Shown: piece by piece, positions 8,385-16,695 of the stretch | How positions within the stretch are numbered: position 1 is the first letter of the stretch | How the letters are laid out: each line of letters opens with the position of its first letter | From: Streptomyces sp. NBC_01267 | GTDB lineage: Bacteria; Actinomycetota; Actinomycetes; Streptomycetales; Streptomycetaceae | Assembly: GCF_036241575.1 (NCBI RefSeq) | Contig: NZ_CP108455.1 | Coordinates: forward strand, 6,059,001-6,123,000 | Direction: 5' to 3' | Length of the DNA stretch: 64,000 nucleotides | The notes under the pieces: model-generated | Databases searched by the model: none | Told to the model about the DNA's origin: nothing | Seen by the model: the letters and a program-made list of their open reading frames with translations, nothing else | Translations under genes and position numbers: made by a program

Positions 8385-8972
8385 ATGGCGAAGACCGGTA
8401 CAACGACCCAGGGGCTGCGCGCGGCGATCGAGCGCAGCGGCTATTACCCGGCCCTCGTGGCCGAGGCGGTGGAGGCCGCTGTCGGCGGCGAGCCGGTTTC
8501 TTCGTACCTGGTGCACCAGGAGACGACGTTCGACTCCAACGAGGTGCGCCGCCATGTCACGGTCCTCGTCCTGACCGGCAACCGCTTCATCGTCAGCCAC
8601 ACCGACGAGCAGGCCGCCGACGGCGGCTCTCCGACGCCGTTCGCCACCACCTCCACCGAGTCGGTGAAGCTGGGCCGGATCTCCTCGGTGGTCCTGAGCC
8701 GGGTGGTGGCCAACCCGGAGAAGTACGTCCCGGGCACCCTGCCCCGTGAGGTCGTCCTGACCATCGGCTGGGGCGCGGTCGCCCGTCTCGACCTGGAGCC
8801 CGCCGCCTGCGGCGACCCCAACTGCGAGGCGGACCACGGGTACACCGGCAGCTCCACGGCCGACGACCTGAGCCTGCGCGTCAGCGAGGCCGGTGACGGC
8901 CCCGACACCGTCCGCCAGACCCTCGCCTTCTCCCAGGCGCTCTCCGAGGCGACCGCGGCGGCCGGCCGCTGA
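8385..8972 (+). CDS. DUF5998 family protein
   Basis: 195 aa, beginning MAKTGTTTQGLRAAIERSGYYP. The family is conserved in actinobacteria with no assigned function. It has a soluble alpha/beta composition and three cysteines close together near residue 142 (AACGDPNCEADHGY) that could bind metal. The TGA stop overlaps the ATG of the next gene (TGATG), so the two are translationally coupled. TAAGAT at 8372-8377 upstream looks like a -10 box 7 bases before the start, compatible with a very short or absent leader. Confidence 0.9.
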   Translation: MAKTGTTTQGLRAAIERSGYYPALVAEAVEAAVGGEPVSSYLVHQETTFDSNEVRRHVTVLVLTGNRFIVSHTDEQAADGGSPTPFATTSTESVKLGRISSVVLSRVVANPEKYVPGTLPREVVLTIGWGAVARLDLEPAACGDPNCEADHGYTGSSTADDLSLRVSEAGDGPDTVRQTLAFSQALSEATAAAGR

Positions 8973-10168
8973 TGGTCCAGCCCGACTGGCGGTACGAGGA
9001 CGACGTCGCCCCGCTCGCGCTCTCCACCGCCCCCGTCCCGGAGTACGGCTCGGGCTCGCTCGCCGATCTGCTGCCGACGCTCGCCGCGGGCCTCGGCGTC
9101 CCGGGTTTCACCGCGGCGATCCCGGAGCTCACCCCGGCCGACCGGAACTGCGTCTTCCTGATCGACGGCCTCGGCTGGGAGCAGATCCGCGCCCACCCGG
9201 ACGAGGCCCCGTACCTCCACTCGCTCCTCGGCACCTCGCGCGGCGGCACCGGCCGTCCGATCACGGCCGGTTTCCCCGCCACCACGGCCACCTCGCTGGC
9301 CTCGGTCGGCACCGGTCTGCCGCCCGGCGCGCACGGTCTCACCGGCTACACCACCCGGAATCCCGCCACCGGTGAGCTGATGAACCAGCTCCGCTGGCGG
9401 CCCTGGACGGACCCGCACGTCTGGCAGCCGTACCCCACGGTCTTCCAACTCGCCGACGCGGCAGGCGTCCACACCGCCCAGGTCTCCTCACCGGACTTCC
9501 AGCACACCCCGCTCACCAAGATCGCGCTGAGCGGCGGCACCTTCCGGGGCAAGCTCACCGGCGAGGACCGGATGGACCTGGCCGCGGCCCAACTGGGCGC
9601 GGCGGACCGTTCGCTGATCTATACGTACTACAGCGAGGTCGACGGCAAGGGCCATCGCTTCGGGACGGACTCGGACGCCTGGCGCGGCCAGCTGATGTAC
9701 GTCGACCGGCTCGTCCAGCGCCTCGCCGAACAACTCCCGCCGCGCTCCGCGCTCTACGTCACCGCCGACCACGGGATGATCGACATCCCGTTCGACGAGG
9801 AGTCCCGCATCGACTTCGACGAGGACTGGGAACTGGGCGCGGGCGTCGCGCTGCTGGGTGGCGAGGGCCGTGCCCGCCACGTCTACGCGGTGCCCGGCGC
9901 CGAGGCCGATGTGCTGACCGTCTGGCGCGAGGTGCTCGGTGAGCAGTTCTGGGTGGCGAGCCGCGAGGAGGCCGTCGCGGCGGGCTGGTTCGGCCCGCAG
10001 GTCGACGAGCGGGTGCACGGGCGGATCGGCGACGTGGTCGCCGCCGCCCACGCCGACGTGGTGATCACCGCGTCCCGCCGCGAGCCCCACGAGTCCGTCA
10101 TGGTCGGCATGCACGGCTCGATGACCCCCGTGGAGCAGCTGGTGCCGCTCCTCGAAGTACGCTCTTGA
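8972..10168 (+). CDS. Alkaline phosphatase superfamily / nucleotide pyrophosphatase-like hydrolase
   Basis: 398 aa. Metal-site motifs of the alkaline-phosphatase/NPP fold are visible: FLIDGLGWEQI near residue 55, the nucleophile threonine in AGFPATTATSLASVGTGLPPGAHGLTGY, DGKGHRFGTDSDAW (D..H), and VTADHGMIDIP (DH). No signal peptide is seen, so it is probably cytoplasmic and acts on phosphodiester or phosphomonoester bonds of an unknown substrate. The start codon overlaps the stop of the DUF5998 gene, which implies a joint task. Confidence 0.9.
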   Translation: MVQPDWRYEDDVAPLALSTAPVPEYGSGSLADLLPTLAAGLGVPGFTAAIPELTPADRNCVFLIDGLGWEQIRAHPDEAPYLHSLLGTSRGGTGRPITAGFPATTATSLASVGTGLPPGAHGLTGYTTRNPATGELMNQLRWRPWTDPHVWQPYPTVFQLADAAGVHTAQVSSPDFQHTPLTKIALSGGTFRGKLTGEDRMDLAAAQLGAADRSLIYTYYSEVDGKGHRFGTDSDAWRGQLMYVDRLVQRLAEQLPPRSALYVTADHGMIDIPFDEESRIDFDEDWELGAGVALLGGEGRARHVYAVPGAEADVLTVWREVLGEQFWVASREEAVAAGWFGPQVDERVHGRIGDVVAAAHADVVITASRREPHESVMVGMHGSMTPVEQLVPLLEVRS

Positions 10169-10233
10169 CCCGCGTACCCCACCCACGCGTTCCCCACCCG
10201 TTTCCCCCGGATCCGAAAGGTCCTCGACTTCCC

Positions 10234-10884
10234 ATGCCCGAGCTGGTGTTCTTCTCCGGAACGATGGACTGCGGAAAGAGCACTCTGGCGCTGCAGATCG
10301 GACACAACCGTTCGGCCCGTGGCCTCCAAGGCGTGATCTTCACCCGCGACGACCGTGCGGGGGAGGGCAAGCTCTCGTCCAGGCTCGGCCTGGTCACCGA
10401 CGCGGTCGAGGCGGACGAGGGCATGGACCTCTACGCGTACCTGGTGGGCCGCATCACCCACGGCGACAGGGTGGACTACGTGATCGTGGACGAGGCGCAG
10501 TTCCTCGCGCCGGACCAGATCGACCAGCTGGCCCGGGTGGTGGACGACCTCGACCGGGACGTCTTCGCCTTCGGGATCACCACCGACTTCCGGACCAAAC
10601 TGTTCCCCGGCTCGCAGCGGCTGATCGAACTGGCCGACCGGATCGAGGCGCTTCAGGTCGAGGCGCTGTGCTGGTGCGGCGCACGGGCCACGCACAACGC
10701 GCGCACGGTGGGCGGGGAGATGGTCGTCGAAGGCGCGCAGGTGGTGATCGGGGACGTCAACCGGCAGCAGGGCGAGGTCGGTTACGAGGTGTTGTGCCGA
10801 CGCCACCACCGGCGCAGGATGACCGCCCGGTCGGCCCGCGCGGGGGCGCTCTCGCCCGATGTCCTGCCGGTCGCGACGCGCTGA
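10234..10884 (+). CDS. tdk: Thymidine kinase (type II)
   Basis: 216 aa. The P-loop GTMDCGKST is at residues 9-17, the Walker B/lasso region reads YVIVDEAQFL, and the structural zinc site is CWCGARATHNAR with a second pair ending CRRHH. It salvages thymidine by ATP-dependent phosphorylation to dTMP. The ATG at 10234 has GAAAGG 14 bases upstream. It follows the phosphatase gene after 65 bases and probably shares its transcript; both would touch nucleotide metabolism. Confidence 0.94.
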   Translation: MPELVFFSGTMDCGKSTLALQIGHNRSARGLQGVIFTRDDRAGEGKLSSRLGLVTDAVEADEGMDLYAYLVGRITHGDRVDYVIVDEAQFLAPDQIDQLARVVDDLDRDVFAFGITTDFRTKLFPGSQRLIELADRIEALQVEALCWCGARATHNARTVGGEMVVEGAQVVIGDVNRQQGEVGYEVLCRRHHRRRMTARSARAGALSPDVLPVATR

Positions 10885-10909
10885 TCACCCGGTATTCCCG
10901 ACACCCGCG

Positions 10910-11830
10910 TCAGTGCTGCGGTGCCTCGGTACGGGCAGGCGCGGCGGCATCGAACAGCTGGTCCACGTCGTGGGCGGTCAGCGCCGGACCGGCGCAGCAG
11001 ATCACCATCAAGGCCGCCACGGCCACGACCAGACGGCGGCGCAACGGCGTGGGCGGGGCGAGCAGGGCCTGGACCCGCTGGGGCACCGGGCCGCCGGTGG
11101 CGGCCAGTGCGGGCTGCGGGGCACGACCGGTGGCGAGTGCCGCGCGGGCGACCGCGCGGGCGACCAGATGGCGGTCGGCCACGACGGCTCCGGCCGACTC
11201 GTCGGCCCAGCACTCCAGCGCGTGGGCCCCGGCCCGGGTGAGCGGCCTGAGCAACGGGTTGGCCGCCGCGGCGAGTTGCAGCACCAGCAGGAAGACATGG
11301 TGACGGTGGCGCAGATGAGCGCGCTCGTGCGCCAGCAGGGCGCGGCGCTCGTCGGCGTTCAGGGCGCGGAGCATGCCGGTGGAGACCACGATCCGGCCGG
11401 GCGCCCCGGGCAGCGCGAAGGCCACCGGAGCGGGGTCGTCCAGAACCGCCAGATCACCCGAGGTGGGCAGGGGCCGGAAGTCGTGCCGGGCCCGGACGAA
11501 CACCCGCACCCAGCGGTACGCGGACACGACGAGGGCCGCCAGACAGCCGAGAGCACCGACGGCGCACGCCGCGGCCACCGGCCAGTCGAGCGGGTTGTCG
11601 GCGGCCAGCACCCGGGGTGACCACCGGCCCTCGGCGGCCACTTGAGGAATCTGTCCGATGAAGGTGACACCGAGCATGGCCAGGACCGCGACCCAGGCGC
11701 CCGCCGCGATCACGGCGGCCGAGGTCAGCATCCAGGCGGCGGCGCGCGGGGGCAGCCTGCGGGCGGTCCGGGGCGCGCTCAGCGTCAGGACCACACCGGC
11801 CGACAGCGCCACGCACAGGCTGATCCACAC
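10910..11830 (-). CDS. M56 (BlaR1/MecR1-like) membrane metalloprotease
   Basis: 306 aa. N-terminal membrane helices are at about 5-25, 33-58 and 83-105. The zinc motif LAHERAHLRHRH (HExxH with E-R-A) follows at about residues 176-180, with downstream WADESAG as a third-ligand region, and there is a last helix near 268-290. There is no penicillin-binding sensor domain. Paired with the BlaI repressor directly upstream, it should be the anti-repressor that responds to an envelope signal and triggers BlaI inactivation. It is separated from blaI by only 4 bases. Confidence 0.93.
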   Translation of the reverse strand: MWISLCVALSAGVVLTLSAPRTARRLPPRAAAWMLTSAAVIAAGAWVAVLAMLGVTFIGQIPQVAAEGRWSPRVLAADNPLDWPVAAACAVGALGCLAALVVSAYRWVRVFVRARHDFRPLPTSGDLAVLDDPAPVAFALPGAPGRIVVSTGMLRALNADERRALLAHERAHLRHRHHVFLLVLQLAAAANPLLRPLTRAGAHALECWADESAGAVVADRHLVARAVARAALATGRAPQPALAATGGPVPQRVQALLAPPTPLRRRLVVAVAALMVICCAGPALTAHDVDQLFDAAAPARTEAPQH

Positions 11831-11834
11831 GGTC

Positions 11835-12209
11835 CTACTCCTTCGCGTCGCGCAGGAGTTGTTCCAGCAGCTTCTCGTCGTCGGCGGGCAGCTCGGAGAC
11901 GAAACGGGCGAGCACCGCGGCCCGGTTCCCGCCGTGCTCCAGCAGATCGCGCATCCCGGCCGCCGCGTGTCCGGCCTCGTCGCGCACCGGGGAGTAGAGA
12001 TACCCGCGTCCGGCCCGGGTACGGGTCACCAGGCCCTTGGCGTGCAGCCGGGACAGGATCGTCAGAACGGTGGTGTAGGCGGGGTCGCCGGTGACCTGTT
12101 CGCGCACCGTACCGGCGCCCGCGGGCTCACCGGCCGCCCACAGAGCGGCCAGGACCTCGCTCTCCAGCTCGCCCGGCGCACGCCGTCCCGATGGCCCCTG
12201 CTTGCTCAC
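11835..12209 (-). CDS. BlaI/MecI/CopY family repressor
   Basis: 124 aa from a GTG start at 12209, with GAGGGGT upstream. The winged helix reads LESEVLAALWAAGEPAGAGTVREQV then YTTVLTILSRLHAKGLVTRTRAGRGYLYSP, the classic BlaI fold. The C-terminal helices dimerise. It forms a two-gene operon with the M56 protease. A CTACTAC half-site at about 12294-12300 and a full palindrome at 14560-14580, upstream of the neighbouring glycosyltransferase operon, suggest autoregulation and a small local regulon. No beta-lactamase gene is adjacent. Confidence 0.93.
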   Translation of the reverse strand: MSKQGPSGRRAPGELESEVLAALWAAGEPAGAGTVREQVTGDPAYTTVLTILSRLHAKGLVTRTRAGRGYLYSPVRDEAGHAAAGMRDLLEHGGNRAAVLARFVSELPADDEKLLEQLLRDAKE

Positions 12210-12298
12210 GCTCCGCACCCCTCTGTACTCCGCCCGGCTGCGCCGCAGCTCCGTCCGCGCCGCTCCGTGTCCATGAACCGCGCCGGTCCTCCAAGCTA

Positions 12299-13084
12299 CT
12301 ACGGCATACGGAGCGCGGGCGTCCGCCCGGATCCGCGGTGAGCGGGGTCCGGCCACCCGTGTTCCCCGAGCGGTCCGACCTCCAGCCCGCGCTCGTGGCA
12401 GGTGTCCAGGATCCGGGGAAGCGCGCCGAGGGTGTTGCGCCAGGAGCCGGTGGCGGACGTGCAGTCGGAGTCGTGCAGCAGGATGGTGCCGCCGCCGCGC
12501 AGGTCGCGCGCGACGGTGTCGTGTACGGACGCGGGGGTCGCGCGCTTGCGCCAGTCCTCGCCCCAGGTGGTCCACAGGGCGGGGGTGAGGCCGAGGCGGC
12601 GGCAGGCCAGGTACGTCCCGGCGGTCATCACCCCGTACGGGGGCCGGAACAGCCGGGGCGGGACGCCGGTGATGCCGGTGACGGTGTCGTGCGCACGGGC
12701 GAGGTCGTCGTAGGTGGCGGCGGGGCCGCGCACCAGCAGCGGCCGGTGGGCCCAGCCGTGCAGGGCGATCTCGTGCCCGGCGGCGGTCATCTCCCGTACC
12801 AGGGCGGGGGAGCGCACCGCCATCGAGCCGAGCAGGAAGAAGGTCGCGTGCACCCGGCGGGCGTCCAGCAGGCGCAGGAAGTGCGGGGTGGAGAGATGGT
12901 CGGGGCCGTCGTCGAAGGTGAGCGCGGCGTGACCGGCCCGGCCCTGCCCGGACAGCCGGGGCATGAACCTGTTGCGCAGCGGCCCGAAGGTGGAGACGAC
13001 CGGTGCGGCGTGCACGGCGGCGAGCGCGGGCAGCACCGCGGCGCCGGCGAGCAGGACGGTACGGGCCGTTCGGTGCAGGGTCAT
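12299..13084 (-). CDS. Polysaccharide deacetylase (NodB homology, CE4)
   Basis: 261 aa with an N-terminal signal/anchor (residues 8-28). The CE4 motifs are complete: ALTFDDGPD (catalytic base and metal Asp), EIALHGWAHRP (HxxxH metal pair, here H-G-W-A-H), RPPYG, and LLHDSD near the C-terminus. It should remove N- or O-acetyl groups from a cell-wall polymer outside the membrane. Its start overlaps the stop of the upstream glycosyltransferase by 4 bases, so the pair probably builds and trims one glycan or glycolipid. Confidence 0.94.
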   Translation of the reverse strand: MTLHRTARTVLLAGAAVLPALAAVHAAPVVSTFGPLRNRFMPRLSGQGRAGHAALTFDDGPDHLSTPHFLRLLDARRVHATFFLLGSMAVRSPALVREMTAAGHEIALHGWAHRPLLVRGPAATYDDLARAHDTVTGITGVPPRLFRPPYGVMTAGTYLACRRLGLTPALWTTWGEDWRKRATPASVHDTVARDLRGGGTILLHDSDCTSATGSWRNTLGALPRILDTCHERGLEVGPLGEHGWPDPAHRGSGRTPALRMP

Positions 13085-14421
13085 CGGCGCACGTCGCCGT
13101 CCAGGAAATGCGTGAACGAGCCGAAGCGGGCCGGTGAGTCACCGTACGCCTCGGCGAGCGGGGCGCCGATCCCCAGCAGCAGGGTGGCCGCCATGGCGAC
13201 GGTCACGACGGCGGCCCGGCGACGGGCCCGGCGGCCGGGCGGTGTGCCCCAGGCGGCGGGGCGGTGGCGGGCGGCGGCGGCGATGGCCGCGGCGGGGCCG
13301 GGCCCCTTGTCGTACAGGGCCAGTCCCGCGGCGCGCTGGGACCGGCCGAGGGGGCCGTCGAGCAGTTCGGTGAGCGTCTGTGCGAGGTCGGCCGGTTCCC
13401 GTATCCAGGTGGCGAGCCCGGCCTCGTGCAACGCGGCGGCATTGGTCTGTCCATGGCCGGGAATGCAGCGGTAACTGGCCACCGGCAGGCCGCTGGCGAA
13501 GGCTTCGAGCGAGGTGAGGCCGCCCGCGTTCTGCACCAGGACGTCCGCCGCGGACATCAGTGCGGGCATGTCCGCCACCCAGCCGTGCACATGCTCGATC
13601 CCGGCTCTGCGGAGCCGCCCGGCCAGCGCCTCGTTGTGCCCGCACACGACGACCGGTACGGCTGTGCCGCTCGCCCGTATCTCGGCGGCCACCTGCTCCA
13701 CCGGCCCGACCCCCCACGATCCGGCCACCAGCAGCGCCACCGGGGCCTCGTCGGGCAGGCCGAAGCGGGCACGCGCGGCGCTGCGGCGCCGGGGCGTGGC
13801 GGGGGCGAAACGGTCAGCGGTGACGGGTCCGCTGACGGTCACCCCGGCGGCGCCCTGGGCGGTGGCCTGTCCGGCGGGTATCGCATGGGCGGCGAGATGC
13901 GTGTCTATCCCGGGCGCCACCCACAGCGAATGGACCGAGAAGTCGGTGAGGTAGGTGATGGCCGGTACGGACAGCCGCCCGCGCAGCCGCAGACCGCCGA
14001 GTACCTGGCTCGCGCACGGATAGGTCGAGACGACCGCGGAGGCGTCGGCGGGGACGGCCCGCAGGGTGCGCCGCTGGGCAACGCGGAACAGGGCGCGCAG
14101 GACCGGGCCGGGCCCCCCGGTGTGCTCGGTGGCGGCGTAGATCCGCTGGTAGCCGGAGGGCGCCCAGGTCAGCAGGCGGTGGTAGCTGCCCGACAGCAGT
14201 TTCCCGAGCCGGGCGGGGAGCAGATCGAGGAAGTCGTGCCGGTCGACCGTGAAGCCCTCGGCCTCCAGACGGCGCGCCAACTCGTGGGCCGCGCCGTCGT
14301 GTCCCGCGCCGACGCTCGCCGAGATGATCACGATCAGCGGCAGCGCGTGTTCCCGCCGGTGGGTCCGGCGCGGGAACACCCCGCCGCCCACGGGGAATTC
14401 GGGGTCCTGGTGGTACGACAC
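13081..14421 (-). CDS. MGDG-synthase-like (GT28) glycosyltransferase
   Basis: 446 aa. The N-terminal domain carries IVIISASVGAGHDGAAHELARRL, typical of monogalactosyldiacylglycerol synthase-like enzymes. The C-terminal nucleotide-sugar site reads ALMSAADVLVQNAGGLTSLEAFASGLPVASYRCIPGHGQTNA. A C-terminal hydrophobic helix (about 402-424) could anchor it to the membrane. The acceptor is likely a lipid or lipid-linked sugar. It is coupled to the deacetylase by a 4-base overlap. A BlaI-like palindrome lies about 140 bases upstream of the start. Confidence 0.9.
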   Translation of the reverse strand: MSYHQDPEFPVGGGVFPRRTHRREHALPLIVIISASVGAGHDGAAHELARRLEAEGFTVDRHDFLDLLPARLGKLLSGSYHRLLTWAPSGYQRIYAATEHTGGPGPVLRALFRVAQRRTLRAVPADASAVVSTYPCASQVLGGLRLRGRLSVPAITYLTDFSVHSLWVAPGIDTHLAAHAIPAGQATAQGAAGVTVSGPVTADRFAPATPRRRSAARARFGLPDEAPVALLVAGSWGVGPVEQVAAEIRASGTAVPVVVCGHNEALAGRLRRAGIEHVHGWVADMPALMSAADVLVQNAGGLTSLEAFASGLPVASYRCIPGHGQTNAAALHEAGLATWIREPADLAQTLTELLDGPLGRSQRAAGLALYDKGPGPAAAIAAAARHRPAAWGTPPGRRARRRAAVVTVAMAATLLLGIGAPLAEAYGDSPARFGSFTHFLDGDVRR

Positions 14422-14559
14422 GGCCGATCAGCCTCCGAACTGGCAAGAGCGGGACAGGGGTTCGCTCTCGCCGGGCTGACGGAAGTGCCGGGCGCGCGAA
14501 AACGACGCCGTCCGGCGGGGCCTGAGGGATCAGGACGGCGCGGAGGGCTGCCGTCTGAA

Positions 14560-14580
14560 ACTACTACATGATGTAGAAGT
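14560..14580. promoter_or_regulatory. BlaI-type palindromic operator
   Basis: A 21-bp inverted repeat with a central G at 14570 and one mismatched pair has the core CTACATGATGTAG and outer ACT/AGT arms. The TAC/GTA spacing resembles BlaI/MecI operators. It lies upstream of the minus-strand glycosyltransferase operon and near the BlaI/M56 operon. Binding is inferred, not shown. Confidence 0.55.
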
Positions 14581-14646
14581 AAGGGAATGGCCCCTCGGAT
14601 GGGGTGGTCCGCCGGGGGTATCGCGAACCGGCCGGGGAGACGGCGA

Positions 14647-14684
14647 ACCGGCCGGACGGCAGCCTGCTGCTCCGTCCGGCCGGT
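14647..14684 (-). terminator. Intrinsic terminator of the VOC gene
   Basis: A perfect 13-bp stem (14647-14659 with 14672-14684) and a 12-base loop lies 100 bases past the VOC stop on the minus strand. Confidence 0.7.
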
Positions 14685-14783
14685 GGTGATGTCCGTGCCT
14701 GCCCAGGGGGTGCGACGCCCGCCCCGGGGGGCGCCGTGCCTGCCCGGGGTCGGTGTGGCGCCGGGTTCAGTGTGCCGCCGCGT

Positions 14784-15557
14784 TCAGCGGGCCGTCCGGA
14801 CGATCGTGAAGGCCGCGCCCTCCGGGTCGGCGACCGTGGCCAGCCGCCCGGTCTCGCCCTCGCGCGGCTGCTGCAGCACGTGCCCGCCCAGCTCGACCAC
14901 CCGGTGTGCGGCCTCGTCGGTGTCCGCCACCTCGAAGTACGTCATCCAGTGCGCACCCCTGTCCCTGGGCAGCGCCTGACCGACCCCGTGCAGGGAGGCC
15001 ACCGCGTGGCCCTCCAGGTACAGGGTCAGATAGTCGAAGTCGGCCGAGACCACGGCCTCCGTCTCGTATCCGAACACCGCTTGGTAGAACTTGCCGACCG
15101 TCCCGGTCTCCCGGGTCACCAGTTCGTTCCACACCGGCGTCCCGGGGACGCCCGCCTCCGCGACCCCGGCGTGGGCGGTCGCCTGCCAGACGCCGAAGAC
15201 CGCGCCCGCGGGGTCGGACCCTATGGCCAGCCGCCCCGCCTCGCCCGCGTCCAGCGGCCCCACTCCGACCGTCCCGCCGCAGTGCCGGATGGTCTCCGCG
15301 GTCGCGTCGGCGTCGTCGGACGCCAGATAGGTCGTCCAGGCGATCGGCAGATGCCGGTCGGGCGGCATCTGCCCGATGCCGGCGACCTCCTTGCCGTTGA
15401 GCAGCGCGCGTACGTACGGCCCCAGTTGGAGGGGGCCAGGCTGGAACTCCCAGCCGAACAGGTCCCCGTAGAACTCCTGGGTCGCTGCCAGGCCGTGCAC
15501 CATCAGACTTACCCAGCAGGGGGTTCCGGGCGTACGCCGAGTGGCTGCCTCGGTCAT
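14784..15557 (-). CDS. VOC superfamily (glyoxalase/dioxygenase-fold) protein, two domains
   Basis: 257 aa. The ATG at 15557 follows GAGGAGAGAGC. There are two tandem glyoxalase-like halves: the first has LAATQEFYGDLFGWEF and the second GTVGKFYQAVFGYETEA, each ending in a DPxGAxFxxW/V strand. Two-domain members of this type occur widely in Streptomyces as resistance or oxidoreductase-like proteins, but the metal-ligand histidine/glutamate set is incomplete here, so no enzymatic function is assigned. It is monocistronic with its own terminator. Confidence 0.88.
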   Translation of the reverse strand: MTEAATRRTPGTPCWVSLMVHGLAATQEFYGDLFGWEFQPGPLQLGPYVRALLNGKEVAGIGQMPPDRHLPIAWTTYLASDDADATAETIRHCGGTVGVGPLDAGEAGRLAIGSDPAGAVFGVWQATAHAGVAEAGVPGTPVWNELVTRETGTVGKFYQAVFGYETEAVVSADFDYLTLYLEGHAVASLHGVGQALPRDRGAHWMTYFEVADTDEAAHRVVELGGHVLQQPREGETGRLATVADPEGAAFTIVRTAR

Positions 15558-15761
15558 CTTCGCTCTCTCCTCGGACCATCGGTGGTGGCCGTGCGGGGGT
15601 CGGTGGGCGGCCCTCACCCAGATGCTTCCACCACCTGCCGCGCGCCGGGCCCCGGCCGCGCCGTATTTTGCACGTTCCAGCAGGAGGATGCCTGTTTTGA
15701 TACTCCTCGTCCGTTTCTACGGCGTTACGTGCGAGCCGGTCCCTGGGCGAGGATGTGATCC

Positions 15762-16592
15762 ATGACTCCCATCATCACCGCAGCCGAACTCGCCAGCGAG
15801 TCGGCCGGAACGCGGCCACCGGTGCTCCTCGACATCCGCTGGAAGCTCGGCGGCCCGAATCTGCGCCCCGAGTACGAGGCCGGGCACATCCCCGGCGCGG
15901 TCTTCGTCGACCTGGACGCGGAACTGGCCGGTCCGCCCGGCACCGGCGGCCGTCATCCGCTGCCCGATCCGGCGGAGTTCGGCGAGGTGCTGCGCCGGGC
16001 GGGTGTCTCGCGGGACACCCCGGTCGTCGTGTACGACGGCGGCCAGGGCTGGGCCGCCGCGCGCGCCTGGTGGCTGCTGCGCTGGACCGGCCACCTCGAT
16101 GTCCGGGTCCTGGACGGCGGTCTCGCGGCCTGGACGGGCCCCCTCTCGGCGCAGACTCCGGCGCCCGCCCGGGGCGATTTCACCCCCGTACCCGGCTCCC
16201 TGCCGCTCCTCGACGCGGACGGCGCGGCCGGGCTGGCCGGGAAGGGGCTGCTGCTGGACGCCCGCGCCGCCGAGCGCTACCGCGGCGACGTGGAGCCCAT
16301 CGACCGGGTCGGCGGGCACATCCCCGGCGCGGTGTCCGCGCCGACCACGGAGAACGTCCGCCCGGACGGCCGGTTCCTGCCGGCCGACGAGCTCAGGGCC
16401 CGGTTCGCCGGGCTGGGGGCCGCGGGCGAGGACACCGAGATCGGTGTGTACTGCGGGTCCGGTGTCTCCGGGGCCCACGAGGTGCTCGCCCTGGAGGTCG
16501 CGGGCTTCCCGGCCGCTCTCTACGCGGGATCCTGGTCGGAATGGTCGTCCGACGAATCCCGCCCGGTGGCGACCGGTCCCGATCCCCGGTAG
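15762..16592 (+). CDS. Two-domain sulfurtransferase (rhodanese)
   Basis: 276 aa with tandem rhodanese domains. The N-terminal half is inactive: it lacks the loop cysteine (VVVYDGGQGWAAARAWWLL). The C-terminal half has the active loop VYCGSGVSGAHEV, with the persulfide-carrying cysteine near residue 230. It transfers sulfane sulfur from thiosulfate or mercaptopyruvate to cyanide or thiols; the CGSGVSG loop resembles thiosulfate sulfurtransferases. It is monocistronic, ending at a bidirectional terminator. Confidence 0.93.
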   Translation: MTPIITAAELASESAGTRPPVLLDIRWKLGGPNLRPEYEAGHIPGAVFVDLDAELAGPPGTGGRHPLPDPAEFGEVLRRAGVSRDTPVVVYDGGQGWAAARAWWLLRWTGHLDVRVLDGGLAAWTGPLSAQTPAPARGDFTPVPGSLPLLDADGAAGLAGKGLLLDARAAERYRGDVEPIDRVGGHIPGAVSAPTTENVRPDGRFLPADELRARFAGLGAAGEDTEIGVYCGSGVSGAHEVLALEVAGFPAALYAGSWSEWSSDESRPVATGPDPR

Positions 16593-16607
16593 CCGCCGCC
16601 GGACAGC

Positions 16608-16642
16608 AGTGGGGCCCGCACGCGGCGCGTACGGGCCCCACT
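16608..16642. terminator. Bidirectional terminator between sulfurtransferase and sepH
   Basis: A perfect 11-bp stem (16608-16618 with 16632-16642) lies between two convergent genes and should serve both. Confidence 0.85.
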
Positions 16643-16695
16643 CCTCTGTCTCTCCCGCCCAAAGGCCGCCCGGCGGACCGGGGGGCGGGCAGTCC

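Larger units (their letters stand above)
14422..14783. other. Intergenic stretch upstream of the glycosyltransferase operon
   Basis: No gene is seen. It carries a BlaI-like palindrome (14560-14580) and the VOC-gene terminator (14647-14684). GC-rich low-complexity sequence fills the rest. Confidence 0.6.

Noticed and set aside
6485..8386. 633-aa open frame on the minus strand
   Set aside because: It is antisense to the GNAT/ligase gene, is caused by GC-rich third positions, and has low-complexity Gly/Arg/Val composition with no domain.
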